From Streptomyces sp. CBMA123 (GTDB lineage: Bacteria > Actinomycetota > Actinomycetes > Streptomycetales > Streptomycetaceae): a stretch of DNA of 64,000 nucleotides. The position numbers were made by a program, and so were the translations under genes. Shown here in pieces: positions 34,360 through 42,921 of this stretch. A model generated the notes under the pieces. That model was not told the origin of the DNA. It was given only the letters and a program-made list of their open reading frames with translations, and did not search any database. Position 1 is the stretch's first letter, and each line of letters opens with the position of its first letter. The DNA lies in assembly GCF_014596465.1 (NCBI RefSeq), contig NZ_MECK01000024.1, forward strand, positions 18,012 to 82,011, in the 5' to 3' direction.

Positions 34360-34884
34360 ATGTCGGACCCGGGTACGGACGAAGGCCGGATCGTGGTCGG
34401 CATCAGCGGCTCGCTCGGCAGCCTCGCCGCCCTGCACCACGCGGTGGCCGAAGCCCGGCGGACGGACGTCGAGGTGCTCGCGGTGCTGTGCTGGACTCCG
34501 CCGGGCGAGGAACTCGGGTACCGCCGCACGGTCTGCCCGCCCGTGGTCGACGCCGGCCGCGACGCCGCCGTCGCCCGGTTGCGGCAGGCGCTCGACGAGG
34601 CCTTCGCCGGGGGCTACGCGGGAGTTCGGCTGCGCTGCCAGGCCATGCGCGGGGAGACCGCCCACACCCTGCTGCGCTGCGCGGACCGGCCGGGCGACGT
34701 CCTGGTGCTCGGCGCCGGCCGCGAACGCGGCTGCCTCTCCCGGCTGATCCGGCCGTCGATCGCCGCCTACTGCGTCCGGCACGCGACCTGCCCGGTGCTC
34801 ACCGTGCCGCGCCCGCCACTGCAGCGGGACCTGGACGCGCTGGAGCGCGGGCACGGGCTGGGCGACCTGGTCACGGGGAACTGA
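34360..34884 (+). CDS. Universal stress protein (paralogue 1)
   Basis: A 174-residue single-domain UspA-family protein: RIVVGISGSLGSLAALHHAVAEA at the N-terminus and the nucleotide-loop region DVLVLGAGRERGCLSRLIRPSIAAYCVRHATCPVLTVP. The G-x2-G-x9-G motif is loosely kept, so ATP binding is plausible. A close paralogue lies at 43628, sharing YRR/YRA-CPP, R-E-P-G-D-LV and the C-terminal D-L-AL-RG tail, which suggests a local duplication. GAGGGCC precedes the ATG. Confidence 0.88.
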   Translation: MSDPGTDEGRIVVGISGSLGSLAALHHAVAEARRTDVEVLAVLCWTPPGEELGYRRTVCPPVVDAGRDAAVARLRQALDEAFAGGYAGVRLRCQAMRGETAHTLLRCADRPGDVLVLGAGRERGCLSRLIRPSIAAYCVRHATCPVLTVPRPPLQRDLDALERGHGLGDLVTGN

Positions 34885-34913
34885 GCTGCCGGGCAGGCCG
34901 GTTGGACGGGCGG

Positions 34914-35627
34914 CTACGCGAGGCCGGCCGCCCGGGCGAGGACGGCGGCGGTCTGCCGGCCGGCCGCCACGGTGGCGGGGTCGGTCGCGGGCAGGCAGCG
35001 GCCGGCCTCCGGGCTGTAGGTGGTCATCACCACGCCGGCGTGGTCGGTGGGGAGTTCGAGCAGCTCGGCGGTCGGCAGGACGGCGTGCAGCTGATGGGTG
35101 AGCTCGGCGGGCACCACGTCGTCCGCCGTGCCCAGCACCAGCCGGATCGGCACCGGGGAGGGGCCGGCGGCCAGCAGGTCGAGCGGGCTGTCGCCGGTGG
35201 TCGCGGCTGGACGGCCGTAGGCGGAGGCGATGCCGACGGCGGCGGTGGGGCGCAGCTCGGCCGGGGTGTCCGGGTGGGTGGCCACCGCGACGGCCTCCCG
35301 GCCGCCGAGCGACCAGCCGGCCAGCACGAAGCGCTCCGGATCCCCGCCGTACGCGGCGGCGTTGCGGCGGGCGAAGGCGAGCGAGGCGAGCAGTTCGGCG
35401 CGGCCGCCGTCCTCCCGGTCGGAGCGCCAGTCCGGGACGAGCACCAACAGGCCCAGCCCGGCGGCCTCCTGGGCGACGGTGTGCAGCACGTCGCGCTCGT
35501 CGGGCCCGGAGCCGTGCCACAGCAGGACGACCGGGGCGGGCCCGGCGGTGGCGGCGGAGGTCGGGCGGTGGACGTCCAACAGCCGTCCGTCCGCGTACGG
35601 AACGGTCTCCGGTCGGGTGTTCGTCAT
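34914..35627 (-). CDS. Alpha/beta hydrolase (dienelactone-hydrolase-like)
   Basis: A 237-residue alpha/beta hydrolase. VVLLWHGSGPDERD carries the oxyanion His-Gly, the nucleophile Ser is in LAGWSLGGREA, the acid is in LGTADDVVP and the His in LPTDHAGVVM. It resembles dienelactone hydrolase or acyl-peptidase-like esterases; the substrate is not known. GGAGG lies before the ATG at 35627. The upstream side holds the first copy of the small-RNA-like element, transcribed away from it. Confidence 0.82.
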   Translation of the reverse strand: MTNTRPETVPYADGRLLDVHRPTSAATAGPAPVVLLWHGSGPDERDVLHTVAQEAAGLGLLVLVPDWRSDREDGGRAELLASLAFARRNAAAYGGDPERFVLAGWSLGGREAVAVATHPDTPAELRPTAAVGIASAYGRPAATTGDSPLDLLAAGPSPVPIRLVLGTADDVVPAELTHQLHAVLPTAELLELPTDHAGVVMTTYSPEAGRCLPATDPATVAAGRQTAAVLARAAGLA

Positions 35628-35668
35628 GCCGGGTTCGCCTCCGGTTCGATGCATGATCACGGAGCTGG

Positions 35669-35841
35669 TACTGTACTTCCTGTCGCGAGGGAGACGATCC
35701 CTCGTCAGGCGTCAGTGGTGCTACCAGAGCACGTCCTACTTTCAGTAGGAAGAGTCCGTGCGATCCGGGCCTGGCGCTCCAAGGTCGGGCGGGGTCCGGC
35801 ACCTTCACGGGTGTCGGGCCCCGTTCGCGTTTCCCGGGCCG
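35669..35841 (+). ncRNA. Structured small RNA candidate, copy 1
   Basis: A TACTGT -10-like box (35669-35674) is followed by a transcript-like segment with hairpins GAGGGA/TCCCTC, GTGCT/AGCAC (35718-35732) and TCCTACT/AGTAGGA (35734-35750), then a 14-bp terminator-like stem (35790-35803 with 35809-35823). GCACG (35729-35733) can pair with CGTGC (35757-35761) instead of with GTGCT, so two folds exclude each other. 35676-35841 is identical to 35946-36111, and 35709-35780 matches 62226-62297 with one mismatch. Coding potential is absent. A miniature mobile element is the alternative. Confidence 0.55.
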
Positions 35842-35938
35842 CCCCGTCCGCATCTCCCGGCCCCGTCCGCGTTTCCAGGGTCGTGGCCAGGGCGGGCCGG
35901 GGGATGGTTCGTGGTTGGGTGCATGGGCGTTGAGCTGC

Positions 35939-36111
35939 TAGTGTTCTTCCTGTCGCGAGGGAGACGATCCCTCGTCAGGCGTCAGTGGTGCTACCAGAGC
36001 ACGTCCTACTTTCAGTAGGAAGAGTCCGTGCGATCCGGGCCTGGCGCTCCAAGGTCGGGCGGGGTCCGGCACCTTCACGGGTGTCGGGCCCCGTTCGCGT
36101 TTCCCGGGCCG
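35939..36111 (+). ncRNA. Structured small RNA candidate, copy 2
   Basis: Second copy of the element, 270 bp downstream of the first and identical to it over 166 bp (35946-36111). It has its own TAGTGT -10-like box (35939-35944) and TTGGGT 18 nt upstream. It ends 34 bp before the stop codon of the minus-strand IclR gene, so a read-through transcript would be antisense to the iclR 3' end. Confidence 0.55.
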
Positions 36112-36145
36112 CGCCGTCCGCGTTTCCCGGGCGGGGCCGGGAAGT

Positions 36146-36991
36146 TCAGGACGGCTGGCGATCGGAGCCCAGTTCGCGGGAGATCCGCAGGCCGACCTGG
36201 GCGACGACCGGGCCGAGGGCGCGGACCCGGGCCGCGGTCATCCGGGAGGTGAGGCCGGAGACGGACAGTGCGGCCGTCACCTCGCCGGTGTGGTCGAAGA
36301 TCGGCGCGGCCACGCACCGCACTTCGGGTTCGTTCTCCCGGTCGTCGATCGAGTAGCCGCGGGCACGGATCCGGGCGAGTTCGGCGCGCAGCCTGGTCTC
36401 GTCCGCGATGGTCCAGGCGGTGACCGGGCGCAGTCCGGCCGCGACCACCTCGGTGACGGCCTCCTCGGGCAGCCAGGAGAGGATCGCCTTGCCGGTGGCG
36501 GTGCAGTAGGCGGGTGCCCGGCTGCCGACCCGGGAGGCCATCCGGACGTTGGTCTCGTCCTCGACCTTGTCCAGGTAGACGATGCCGGGCGACTGCCAGA
36601 CGGTCAGGTGGACGGTCTCGCCGGCCTCGCGCTGGAGCCGGCGCAGGTGTTCGGCGGCGACGCTGCGCAGGTCGAGGGTGGTCAGGTAGGCCTGGCCGAG
36701 CCGGAGCGCGCCGTGGCCGAGGCGGAACCAGCCGGTCTCGCGGTCCCGTTCGAGCAGGTGCTCGTCGAGCAGGGGGCCGGCCAGCCGGAGCACCGTGCTC
36801 TTGTTGAGGCCCAGGGCGTCGGCGAGTTGGGCGAGCGGGACGCCGCGTCCGTCGCCGTGCTCCCGGACGTGGCCGAGGACGGCGAGGGCGCGGCGCAGCG
36901 AGGAGGACTGGTTGCGTTCGGTCGTGGGCTTCGCCGCCGACGCGGCCGAGTCGGGTGCCTGCGCGGGCTTCTTGGGCGACGTCTCCGTCAT
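36146..36991 (-). CDS. IclR-family regulator
   Basis: A 281-residue IclR protein. The winged HTH (SSLRRALAVLGHVREHG, VPLAQLADALGLNKSTVLRLAGPL) spans about 30-90, and the GAF-like effector domain (about 105-275) has TATGKAILSWLPEEAV and AAPIFDHTGEVTAALSVSG. It is divergent from the sugar ABC transporter genes and probably controls them through the palindrome at 37091-37100. A Lys/Ala-rich N-terminal extension of about 25 residues is poorly ordered. Confidence 0.92.
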   Translation of the reverse strand: MTETSPKKPAQAPDSAASAAKPTTERNQSSSLRRALAVLGHVREHGDGRGVPLAQLADALGLNKSTVLRLAGPLLDEHLLERDRETGWFRLGHGALRLGQAYLTTLDLRSVAAEHLRRLQREAGETVHLTVWQSPGIVYLDKVEDETNVRMASRVGSRAPAYCTATGKAILSWLPEEAVTEVVAAGLRPVTAWTIADETRLRAELARIRARGYSIDDRENEPEVRCVAAPIFDHTGEVTAALSVSGLTSRMTAARVRALGPVVAQVGLRISRELGSDRQPS

Positions 36992-37090
36992 GGGTCCGTT
37001 CCCTGGTCCGGGTTCTGCGGGTGTTCCCCCGCTGGTCGGCGGCGGTTGTCAGAACGTACCCCTTCGGGCCCGGATCATCGCATCCTCGAT

Positions 37091-37157
37091 ACAACGTTGT
37101 GCAGTGCAAAACTTCGTGAACCGCCTCTTGTTGGGGCCGATCGCCCCCGCCTAACGT
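37091..37157 (+). promoter_or_regulatory. IclR operator and ABC-operon promoter
   Basis: ACAACGTTGT (37091-37100) is a perfect palindrome in the divergent iclR/ABC intergenic region, followed by GTGCAGTGCAAAAC. TTGTTG (37128-37133) and TAACGT (37152-37157) are 18 nt apart and form a plausible promoter for the transporter operon. Confidence 0.6.
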
Positions 37158-37318
37158 CCCTGCCATCGAGCAGGCGGCGTCGCCCACCCGAGGCGCTGCG
37201 CCCTGCCGTCACCCCCATCACCCACCCACCATCGGCCCCGGTCAGGGCCTGCTTCGACGCGCCCGTCCGCAGCGGCCCGCGTCTCGGCGGCAGCTGTCGG
37301 GAGGGGAGGTCTCCACCC

Positions 37319-38629
37319 ATGCGACTCACCAGTCGGGCCGCCGCCGCGGCCGTGCTCGCCGCCGGCTGCCTCGCCGCCACGGCCTGCGCCCCGGGCACCG
37401 CCGCACCGGCCGGCGACAAGGCCGCCGACGACCGGAGCGGCACCGTGCAGGTGTGGCTGTACAACGAGGCGGGCAACGCGGCCAAGGAGGCCGTGGTCAC
37501 CAAGGCCGTCAACGAGTTCCAGGCCTCCCACCAGGGCGTCACCGTCAAGGTCAGCTACATCGACACCGACGCCTCGGCCCGCGCCGCCAAGATGAAGGGG
37601 GCCTTCAACGACCCCGACAGCGCCCCCGACCTGGTCGAGTTCGGCAACACCGACCTGCCCGGCTACGTCGCCGCCGGCGGCCTCGCCGACATCGGCGCCG
37701 AGCTGGACAGGTGGCAGGACAAGGGCGACCTCGACCCGGCGATCGCGAGGACCGCGGTGGTCGACGGCAGGACCTACGGCCTGCCGTGGTGGGTCGGGGT
37801 GCGCGCCCTCTACTACCGCACCGACCTGTTCACCGAGGCCGGGCTCAACCCGCCGGCCTCGTACGCCGAACTGGTCGCCGCCGGCCGGCGGATCCACGCC
37901 GCGCACCCGGACACCTTCGGCATCGCGGTCGGCGGCAAGTACACCTTCGGTGCGCTGCCCTTCGTCTGGGACGGGGGCGGCGACATCGCCGCGAAGAGCG
38001 GCTCGGCCTTCAAGGCCGCCATCGACTCGCCCGCCTCCCAGGCCGGGATCAAGCGCTACACCGACCTGTTCGGCCCGGACGGCTGCCCCGCCCAGCAGTG
38101 CGCGGACCTGACCGGCGGCAAGACCGTCGACCTGTTCGCGGCCGGGAAGTCGGCGATGGCGATCCTGGTCAACTCCAACCGCGGCAAGGTGGACGCGGGC
38201 GCGGTCAAGGGCAAGTACGGGGTGGTGCCGCTGCCGGGGGAGAAGGCCGGTTCGATCGCCCCTGCATTCGCGGGCGGGAACAACCTCGGGGTGATGAAGG
38301 CGGCCAAGCACCGGACCCTGGCCGTCGAGTTCGCCGAACTGCTGGCGAGTCCGGCGTACCAGGAGCAGATGTACGACGCGATGGGCAACCTGCCGACGCT
38401 CACGTCCGTCAGCGGCAAGGTCGGGGCGAAGGACGCCTTCCTGAAGCCGTTCACCGACACCATCGCGGCCGGCACCCGCTTCGTGCCGCTCGACCAGGCG
38501 TGGGCGCAGATCGACGCCCAGTCGGTGATCCCGACCATGCTGCAGCAGGTCGTCACCGGCAAGGCGGACGTGGCCAAGGCCTCGGCCGACGCCGCGGCGC
38601 AGATCAACTCGGCCTTCGCCGCGCGCTGA
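37319..38629 (+). CDS. Sugar ABC transporter substrate-binding lipoprotein
   Basis: A 436-residue family 1 extracellular solute-binding protein. The signal peptide ends at a lipobox cysteine (Cys23 in AATAC, with Cys17 as alternative), so it is anchored outside the membrane. The mature part begins with a typical strand TVQVWLYNEAGNAAKEAV and shows the SBP landmarks TDLPGYVAAGGLADI, YGLPWWVGVRALYYRTDLF and GGNNLGVMKAAKH. It delivers a sugar or oligosaccharide to the two permeases that follow. Ligand unknown. GGGGAGG precedes the ATG. Confidence 0.9.
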   Translation: MRLTSRAAAAAVLAAGCLAATACAPGTAAPAGDKAADDRSGTVQVWLYNEAGNAAKEAVVTKAVNEFQASHQGVTVKVSYIDTDASARAAKMKGAFNDPDSAPDLVEFGNTDLPGYVAAGGLADIGAELDRWQDKGDLDPAIARTAVVDGRTYGLPWWVGVRALYYRTDLFTEAGLNPPASYAELVAAGRRIHAAHPDTFGIAVGGKYTFGALPFVWDGGGDIAAKSGSAFKAAIDSPASQAGIKRYTDLFGPDGCPAQQCADLTGGKTVDLFAAGKSAMAILVNSNRGKVDAGAVKGKYGVVPLPGEKAGSIAPAFAGGNNLGVMKAAKHRTLAVEFAELLASPAYQEQMYDAMGNLPTLTSVSGKVGAKDAFLKPFTDTIAAGTRFVPLDQAWAQIDAQSVIPTMLQQVVTGKADVAKASADAAAQINSAFAAR

Positions 38630-38751
38630 ACCGCGCGCTGAACCGCGCCCTGACAGCCGTGCGCGGGCAGCCGTGCGCTGACACCCGCGCCCTGACCGTT
38701 GTGTGCGGAGACCCGCGCACCGACCCGCCGATCAGAGAGCAGGTCCCGCAC

Positions 38752-39729
38752 GTGTCCGCATCCACCACGACCGCCCCGCCGGCGCCGCCTTCCCCGCGGC
38801 GCCGTGGGGGCAGGGCGCCGGCCGCACCCCCGGGCGGCCGGCGCCGCAGGCCCCCGCTGTTGCTGCTCCTGCCGGCCGCGGTCATCCTGATCCCGCTGGT
38901 CGCCTACCCGGTCTACCAGCTCGGGCTGCTGTCCGTGCTGGACTTCGGGCAGGCCCAGGCCTCCGGCGGCGTCCCGACCTCCTTCGTCGGCTTCGGCAAC
39001 TACGCGAAGATCCTGGAGGACGGCCAGTTCTGGACGGTGCTGCTGCAGACCGTCGGCTTCGCCGGGTTCTGCGTGGTCGCCACCCTGGCCGTCGGCGCGA
39101 CCCTCGCGGTGCTGCTGACCAGGGTCGGCCGCTGGCCGCGGCTGGTGCTGACCACGGCGGCGATGGCCGCCTGGGCGGCGCCCGCGATGACCGGTTCGAC
39201 GGTGTGGAGCTTCCTGTTCGACACCAACCTCGGGCTGGTCAACCACACCCTGGTGAAGCTCGGGCTGAGCGGCTTCCACGAGTTCAACTGGTTCTACGAC
39301 ACGTGGACGGCGTTCCTGATCGTCGGCGCCGTGGTGGTCTGGCACTCCTACCCGTTCGTGATGGTCACCCTCTACGCGGGCATCCGCGCCATCCCGGAGG
39401 AGATCATGGAGGCCGCCGCGCTGGACGGAGCCGGCACCTGGACCACCTTCCGCCGGATCACCGCGCCGATGCTGCGGCCGATCCTGACCATCGTGGTGAT
39501 CCAGTCGGTGATCTGGGACTTCAAGGTCTTCACCCAGATCTACGTCATGACCGAGGGCGGCGGCATCGCCGGCCAGAACCTGGTGCTCAACGTGTACGCG
39601 TACCAGAAAGCGTTCGCCTCCTCGCAGTACGGGCTGGGCGCGGCGATCGGTGTGATCATGCTGCTGATCCTGGTGGTCCCGACGGTCCTGTACATCCGCA
39701 CCCTGCGACGGACGGGGAACGAACTGTGA
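38752..39729 (+). CDS. Sugar ABC transporter permease (MalF type)
   Basis: A 325-residue permease with six transmembrane helices after a Pro/Arg-rich cytoplasmic start. The ATPase-docking EAA loop reads IMEAAALDGAGTWTTFRRITAPML (about 222-245). The start is GTG at 38752. The 122 bp after the binding-protein gene contain GAACCGCGCGCT/GACCCGCGC-type repeats. Its stop overlaps the start of the next permease gene. Confidence 0.9.
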   Translation: MSASTTTAPPAPPSPRRRGGRAPAAPPGGRRRRPPLLLLLPAAVILIPLVAYPVYQLGLLSVLDFGQAQASGGVPTSFVGFGNYAKILEDGQFWTVLLQTVGFAGFCVVATLAVGATLAVLLTRVGRWPRLVLTTAAMAAWAAPAMTGSTVWSFLFDTNLGLVNHTLVKLGLSGFHEFNWFYDTWTAFLIVGAVVVWHSYPFVMVTLYAGIRAIPEEIMEAAALDGAGTWTTFRRITAPMLRPILTIVVIQSVIWDFKVFTQIYVMTEGGGIAGQNLVLNVYAYQKAFASSQYGLGAAIGVIMLLILVVPTVLYIRTLRRTGNEL

Positions 39730-40607
39730 GCACGGTGACGACCGTTCGGCGCCGGCCCGGCAACCTCCGGGCCCGGTGGCGGCTCGCCGCCAACACCGGC
39801 GCAATCGTGCTGGCGGCGGTCACCGCCTTCCCGATCTTCTGGATGGTGCTGTCGGCCTTCAAGCCCAAGGGCGAGGTGCAGTCGCTGGATCCGAGGCCCT
39901 GGACCGCCCACCCCACGCTGGAGAGCTTCCGGCAGGTGCTCAGCGTGGACGGCTTCGGCCGGTACTTCGTGAACAGCCTGGTGGTCGCGCTGTCGGTGGT
40001 GGTGCTCTCGGCGGTGGTGGTGTTCCTGGCGGCCGTGGCGGTGACCAGGTTCAGGTTCCGCTTCCGCACCACGATCATGGTGATGTTCCTGATCGCCCAG
40101 ATGATCCCGGTCGAGGCGCTGACCATCCCGCTGTTCTTCATGTTCCGCGACGCCGGCCGGTTCGCTCCGGGCATCGGGCTGAACACCCTGGCCTCGCTGG
40201 TGCTGGTGCAGTTGGCGTTCTCGCTGCCGTTCGGGATCTGGATGATGCGCGGCTTCGTCGCGGCCGTCCCGGTCTCGATCGAGGAGGCCGCGCAGATCGA
40301 CGGGGCGAGCCGGACCCGCATCCTGTGGCGGATCCTGCTGCCGCTGGTGGCCCCGGGCCTGGCCGCGACCAGCGTGTTCTCCTTCATCGCGGCGTGGAAC
40401 GACTTCGTCTTCGCCAAGACCTTCATCATCAGTGCCACCCAGAACCAGACGCTGCCCTCGGCTCTCCTGGTGTTCTTCAAGCCGGACGAGAACGACTGGG
40501 GCGGGATCATGGCGGCGTCCACCCTGATGACGGTGCCGGTGCTGGTGTTCTTCATCGCGGTGCAGCGGAGGCTGGTGTCCGGGCTGGCGGGCGCGGTCAA
40601 GGACTGA
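39726..40607 (+). CDS. Sugar ABC transporter permease (MalG type)
   Basis: A 293-residue permease with six helices and the EAA loop SIEEAAQIDGASRTRILWRILLPLV (about 182-206). It starts with GTG in a GTGA overlap with the MalF-type gene, so the two are translationally coupled. No ATPase gene follows; as in most streptomycete sugar importers a shared MsiK-type ATPase encoded elsewhere would supply energy. Confidence 0.9.
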   Translation: MSTVTTVRRRPGNLRARWRLAANTGAIVLAAVTAFPIFWMVLSAFKPKGEVQSLDPRPWTAHPTLESFRQVLSVDGFGRYFVNSLVVALSVVVLSAVVVFLAAVAVTRFRFRFRTTIMVMFLIAQMIPVEALTIPLFFMFRDAGRFAPGIGLNTLASLVLVQLAFSLPFGIWMMRGFVAAVPVSIEEAAQIDGASRTRILWRILLPLVAPGLAATSVFSFIAAWNDFVFAKTFIISATQNQTLPSALLVFFKPDENDWGGIMAASTLMTVPVLVFFIAVQRRLVSGLAGAVKD

Positions 40608-40640
40608 CGCCCGGCGGCCGGGCCGGGGCGGCCCGGGGGA

Positions 40641-41246
40641 TCAGGAGACGAAGCCGATGACCCCGTACTCCTCGAACTCCCCTGCCGTGCGCAGCCATCC
40701 GGCGACCTCCTGGACGGCCGCGGCCACCTCGCGGTCCAACTCCGGGGCGAGGCCCTCGCGTTCGGCCCGCTCGAACTGGCGCAGGGCCTCCCGGCACCGC
40801 TCGGACGACCACTCACCGCAGGACAGTTCGGGGCCGTAGGGCAGACCGGCGGGGAAGGCGCTGCCGTAGTGGAAGTCCGAGAGCGAGACGGCGGTGACGC
40901 CGTACGCGCGCAGGCCGTCGTCGACCTCGTCCAGCCAGAGGCCGCGGAAGGGGCCGAAGGAGCGGTTGTCCAGGACCGTCGCGTCCGTTCCGCACAGGCG
41001 GCGGTAGGCGTAGCGGTACTGGAAGGCGTGTTCCTCCTCGTACGGGCCGCCGTACACCACCGCGCGCATCGCCTCGCGGGCGGTGGGGGCGCCGTCCTCG
41101 ATCTGGTCGGCGAACTCCTGGTCGGCGTAGTCCAGGTCGGCGTCGAAGTACCGGAGGGCGTCCTGGAGTACGGCCTCGTCGGCGCAGCCGGCCAGGGTGT
41201 GCTTGTCGGCGATACGGGTCAGGTAGGTGGTCAGGAAGGAACTCAT
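40641..41246 (-). CDS. Hypothetical protein (DUF7691-like)
   Basis: A 201-residue acidic soluble protein starting SSFLTTYLTRIADKH, with LCGTDATVLDNRSF and FPAGLPYGPELSCGEWS in the middle and EYGVIGFVS at the end. The pattern resembles DUF7691 proteins (from memory); no function is known. TACGGT lies six nt before the ATG, so the message is probably leaderless. Convergent with the ABC operon. Confidence 0.75.
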   Translation of the reverse strand: MSSFLTTYLTRIADKHTLAGCADEAVLQDALRYFDADLDYADQEFADQIEDGAPTAREAMRAVVYGGPYEEEHAFQYRYAYRRLCGTDATVLDNRSFGPFRGLWLDEVDDGLRAYGVTAVSLSDFHYGSAFPAGLPYGPELSCGEWSSERCREALRQFERAEREGLAPELDREVAAAVQEVAGWLRTAGEFEEYGVIGFVS

Positions 41247-41280
41247 GAGGTCACCGTAGCGACCGTGACGGACAGTCGGC

Positions 41281-42030
41281 TCAGGCGGCCTCGATCTCGT
41301 CGGAGGGGACGGCGACCAGGACGAACTCCGCTCCGGCGTCGTCCCGGACGAGGGCCGAGCGGCCGAAGGGCGTCGGTGCGGGCCCGGTGCGGACGGTGCC
41401 GCCGAGGGCGCGCAGGGTGTCCGTGGCGCGGTCGGTGTCCGCCGTCCCGAAATGGGTGAGCCAGCCGGGGGCGCCCGCGGGCGGGGCGGCGGGGCCGATG
41501 CTGCAGGCGGGCAGGCCGGCGACCCGGGCGAGGGTGTGGCCCGATCTCGGGCGGTCGTAGCCGTAGCCGAAGACGCGGCGGTAGAAGGCGCGGGCGGCGT
41601 CCGGGTCGGGGGAGAGGTGCTCGTTCCAGGTGAGGGTGCCGGGTTCGTCGACCAGCCCGGCGCCCTCGACGGGGTCGCCCTGCCAGAGTCCGAACACCGC
41701 GCCGAGGGGGTCGACGGCGAGTGCGGCCCGGCCCTGGTCGGGCACCCGGTACGGCTCGCGGGCGATCCGGCCGCCGGCGGCCCGGACGGCGGCCACGGTA
41801 CGGCGCAGGTCGCGGCAGGCGAGGTGGGTGGTCCAGCCGGCCGGCTCCGGGGCGGCGCCGATCGCGGCGACCTGCGCGCCGTGCCGGGTGGCGACCGCCT
41901 CGGCGGGGCCGGTCGGGACGAACTCCCAGCCGAACAGCGTGCCGTAGAAGCGCTGCGCCCGGGGGAGGTCCGGGGTGGTCAGGACGGTCCAGCAGGGGAC
42001 GCCCTCGTGGTACCTGCCCGCCTTCGGCAT
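41281..42030 (-). CDS. VOC-family protein, two glyoxalase-fold domains
   Basis: A 249-residue protein with two vicinal-oxygen-chelate domains: the first begins VPCWTVLTTPDLPRAQRFYGTLFGWEF, the second LTWNEHLSPDPDAARAFYRRVFGY. Each ends with the typical DPLGAVFGLWQ or DDAGAEFVLVA strand. Members include glyoxalases, dioxygenases and antibiotic-resistance proteins; the metal ligands are incomplete here, so a binding or immunity role is as likely as catalysis. AGGAGG precedes the ATG at 42030. Confidence 0.85.
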   Translation of the reverse strand: MPKAGRYHEGVPCWTVLTTPDLPRAQRFYGTLFGWEFVPTGPAEAVATRHGAQVAAIGAAPEPAGWTTHLACRDLRRTVAAVRAAGGRIAREPYRVPDQGRAALAVDPLGAVFGLWQGDPVEGAGLVDEPGTLTWNEHLSPDPDAARAFYRRVFGYGYDRPRSGHTLARVAGLPACSIGPAAPPAGAPGWLTHFGTADTDRATDTLRALGGTVRTGPAPTPFGRSALVRDDAGAEFVLVAVPSDEIEAA

Positions 42031-42167
42031 CCCGGCCTCCTGGTCGCTGCGCTCCTGGCCCCCGGCAGCCGCACCCGCCACGCCGCCTCAGCCGCCCCGC
42101 CGGTCCATGCGGCAGCCTCCTCACCCGTCAGGCTGCGCGCCCGGTCGGTGCGTGGCAAACGGGGGGC

Positions 42168-42803
42168 TCAGGCGACCCCGCGCGGACGGAACTGGACGCT
42201 GATCCGCGGGCCGACCGGGCGGGCGGTCTTCGGGATCGCGTGCTCCCAGGTGCGCTGGCAGGAGCCGCCCATCACCACGAGGTCGCCGTGGCCGAGCGGC
42301 CGGCGGACTACCGCCCCGCCGCCGGAGCGCGGCCGCAGCGCGAGGACGCGCGGCTCGCCCACGGAGAGGATCGCCACCATGGTGTCCTCGCGGGCGCCGC
42401 GGCCGATCCGGTCGCCGTGCCAGGCCACGCTGTCCCGGCCGTCCCGGTAGTAGCAGAGCCCGAGGGTGCGGAAGGGCTCGCCCAGCTCCGGCGCGTAGTG
42501 CCGGCTCAGCGCCGTGCGGGCCTCGCCGAGGGCCGGGTGCGGGGGCTCGGCGTCGGCGGCGTAGGAGGCGAGCAGCCGGGGGACGTCGACGGTGCGCTCG
42601 TACATCTCGCGCCGTTCGGCCCGCCAGGGTACGGCGGCCGCCAGTTGTTCGAACAGCTGGTCCGCCCCGTGCAGCCAGCCGGGCAGCACGTCCAGCCAGG
42701 CGCCGTCACCGAGCGGCAGGCGTTGCAGGCCGTCGAGGGGGCCGAGCCGGATGTCGGCGGCTTCCTCGAACAGCGAGGGCTGGAGGTGGACGGTCGCGTG
42801 CAT
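42168..42803 (-). CDS. alkB: AlkB-type DNA/RNA dealkylase
   Basis: A 211-residue 2-oxoglutarate/Fe(II) dioxygenase. The iron triad is HGD in SVAWHGDRIG and His in RTWEHAIPK; the 2-oxoglutarate arginines are in GPRISVQFRPR. LCYYRDGRDS is the substrate-lid region. It oxidatively removes alkyl groups from bases such as 1-methyladenine. TAGGCT lies seven nt before the ATG (leaderless), and a LexA-like half-match covers the -35 region. Confidence 0.92.
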   Translation of the reverse strand: MHATVHLQPSLFEEAADIRLGPLDGLQRLPLGDGAWLDVLPGWLHGADQLFEQLAAAVPWRAERREMYERTVDVPRLLASYAADAEPPHPALGEARTALSRHYAPELGEPFRTLGLCYYRDGRDSVAWHGDRIGRGAREDTMVAILSVGEPRVLALRPRSGGGAVVRRPLGHGDLVVMGGSCQRTWEHAIPKTARPVGPRISVQFRPRGVA

Positions 42804-42810
42804 GGCTCTC

Positions 42811-42841
42811 AGCCTACGCCGCTAATCGAACATCTGCGCGA
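42811..42841 (-). promoter_or_regulatory. alkB promoter with a degenerate SOS-like box
   Basis: The alkB -10 box (AGCCTA on the plus strand, 42811-42816) is followed by TCGAAC-ATCT-GCGCGA at 42826-42841. This matches the actinobacterial LexA consensus TCGAAC-N4-GTTCGA fully in one half and at four of six positions in the other. Damage control is plausible but unproven. Confidence 0.35.
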
Positions 42842-42921
42842 ACACAAGAGTGGCCGCCAGGCCCTGTCCGGCGAGACCCCCAGAAGCCGCCGACCGGCCG
42901 GGCGGGGCCTAGCCTGCCGGT

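Noticed and set aside
35640..36356. Coding frames through the duplicated element (VLPEHVLLSVGRVRAIRAW on plus, LFLLKVGRALVAPLT on minus)
   Set aside because: Both strands are open only because the same nucleotide sequence is repeated; the hairpins and terminators explain the conservation better than a protein.
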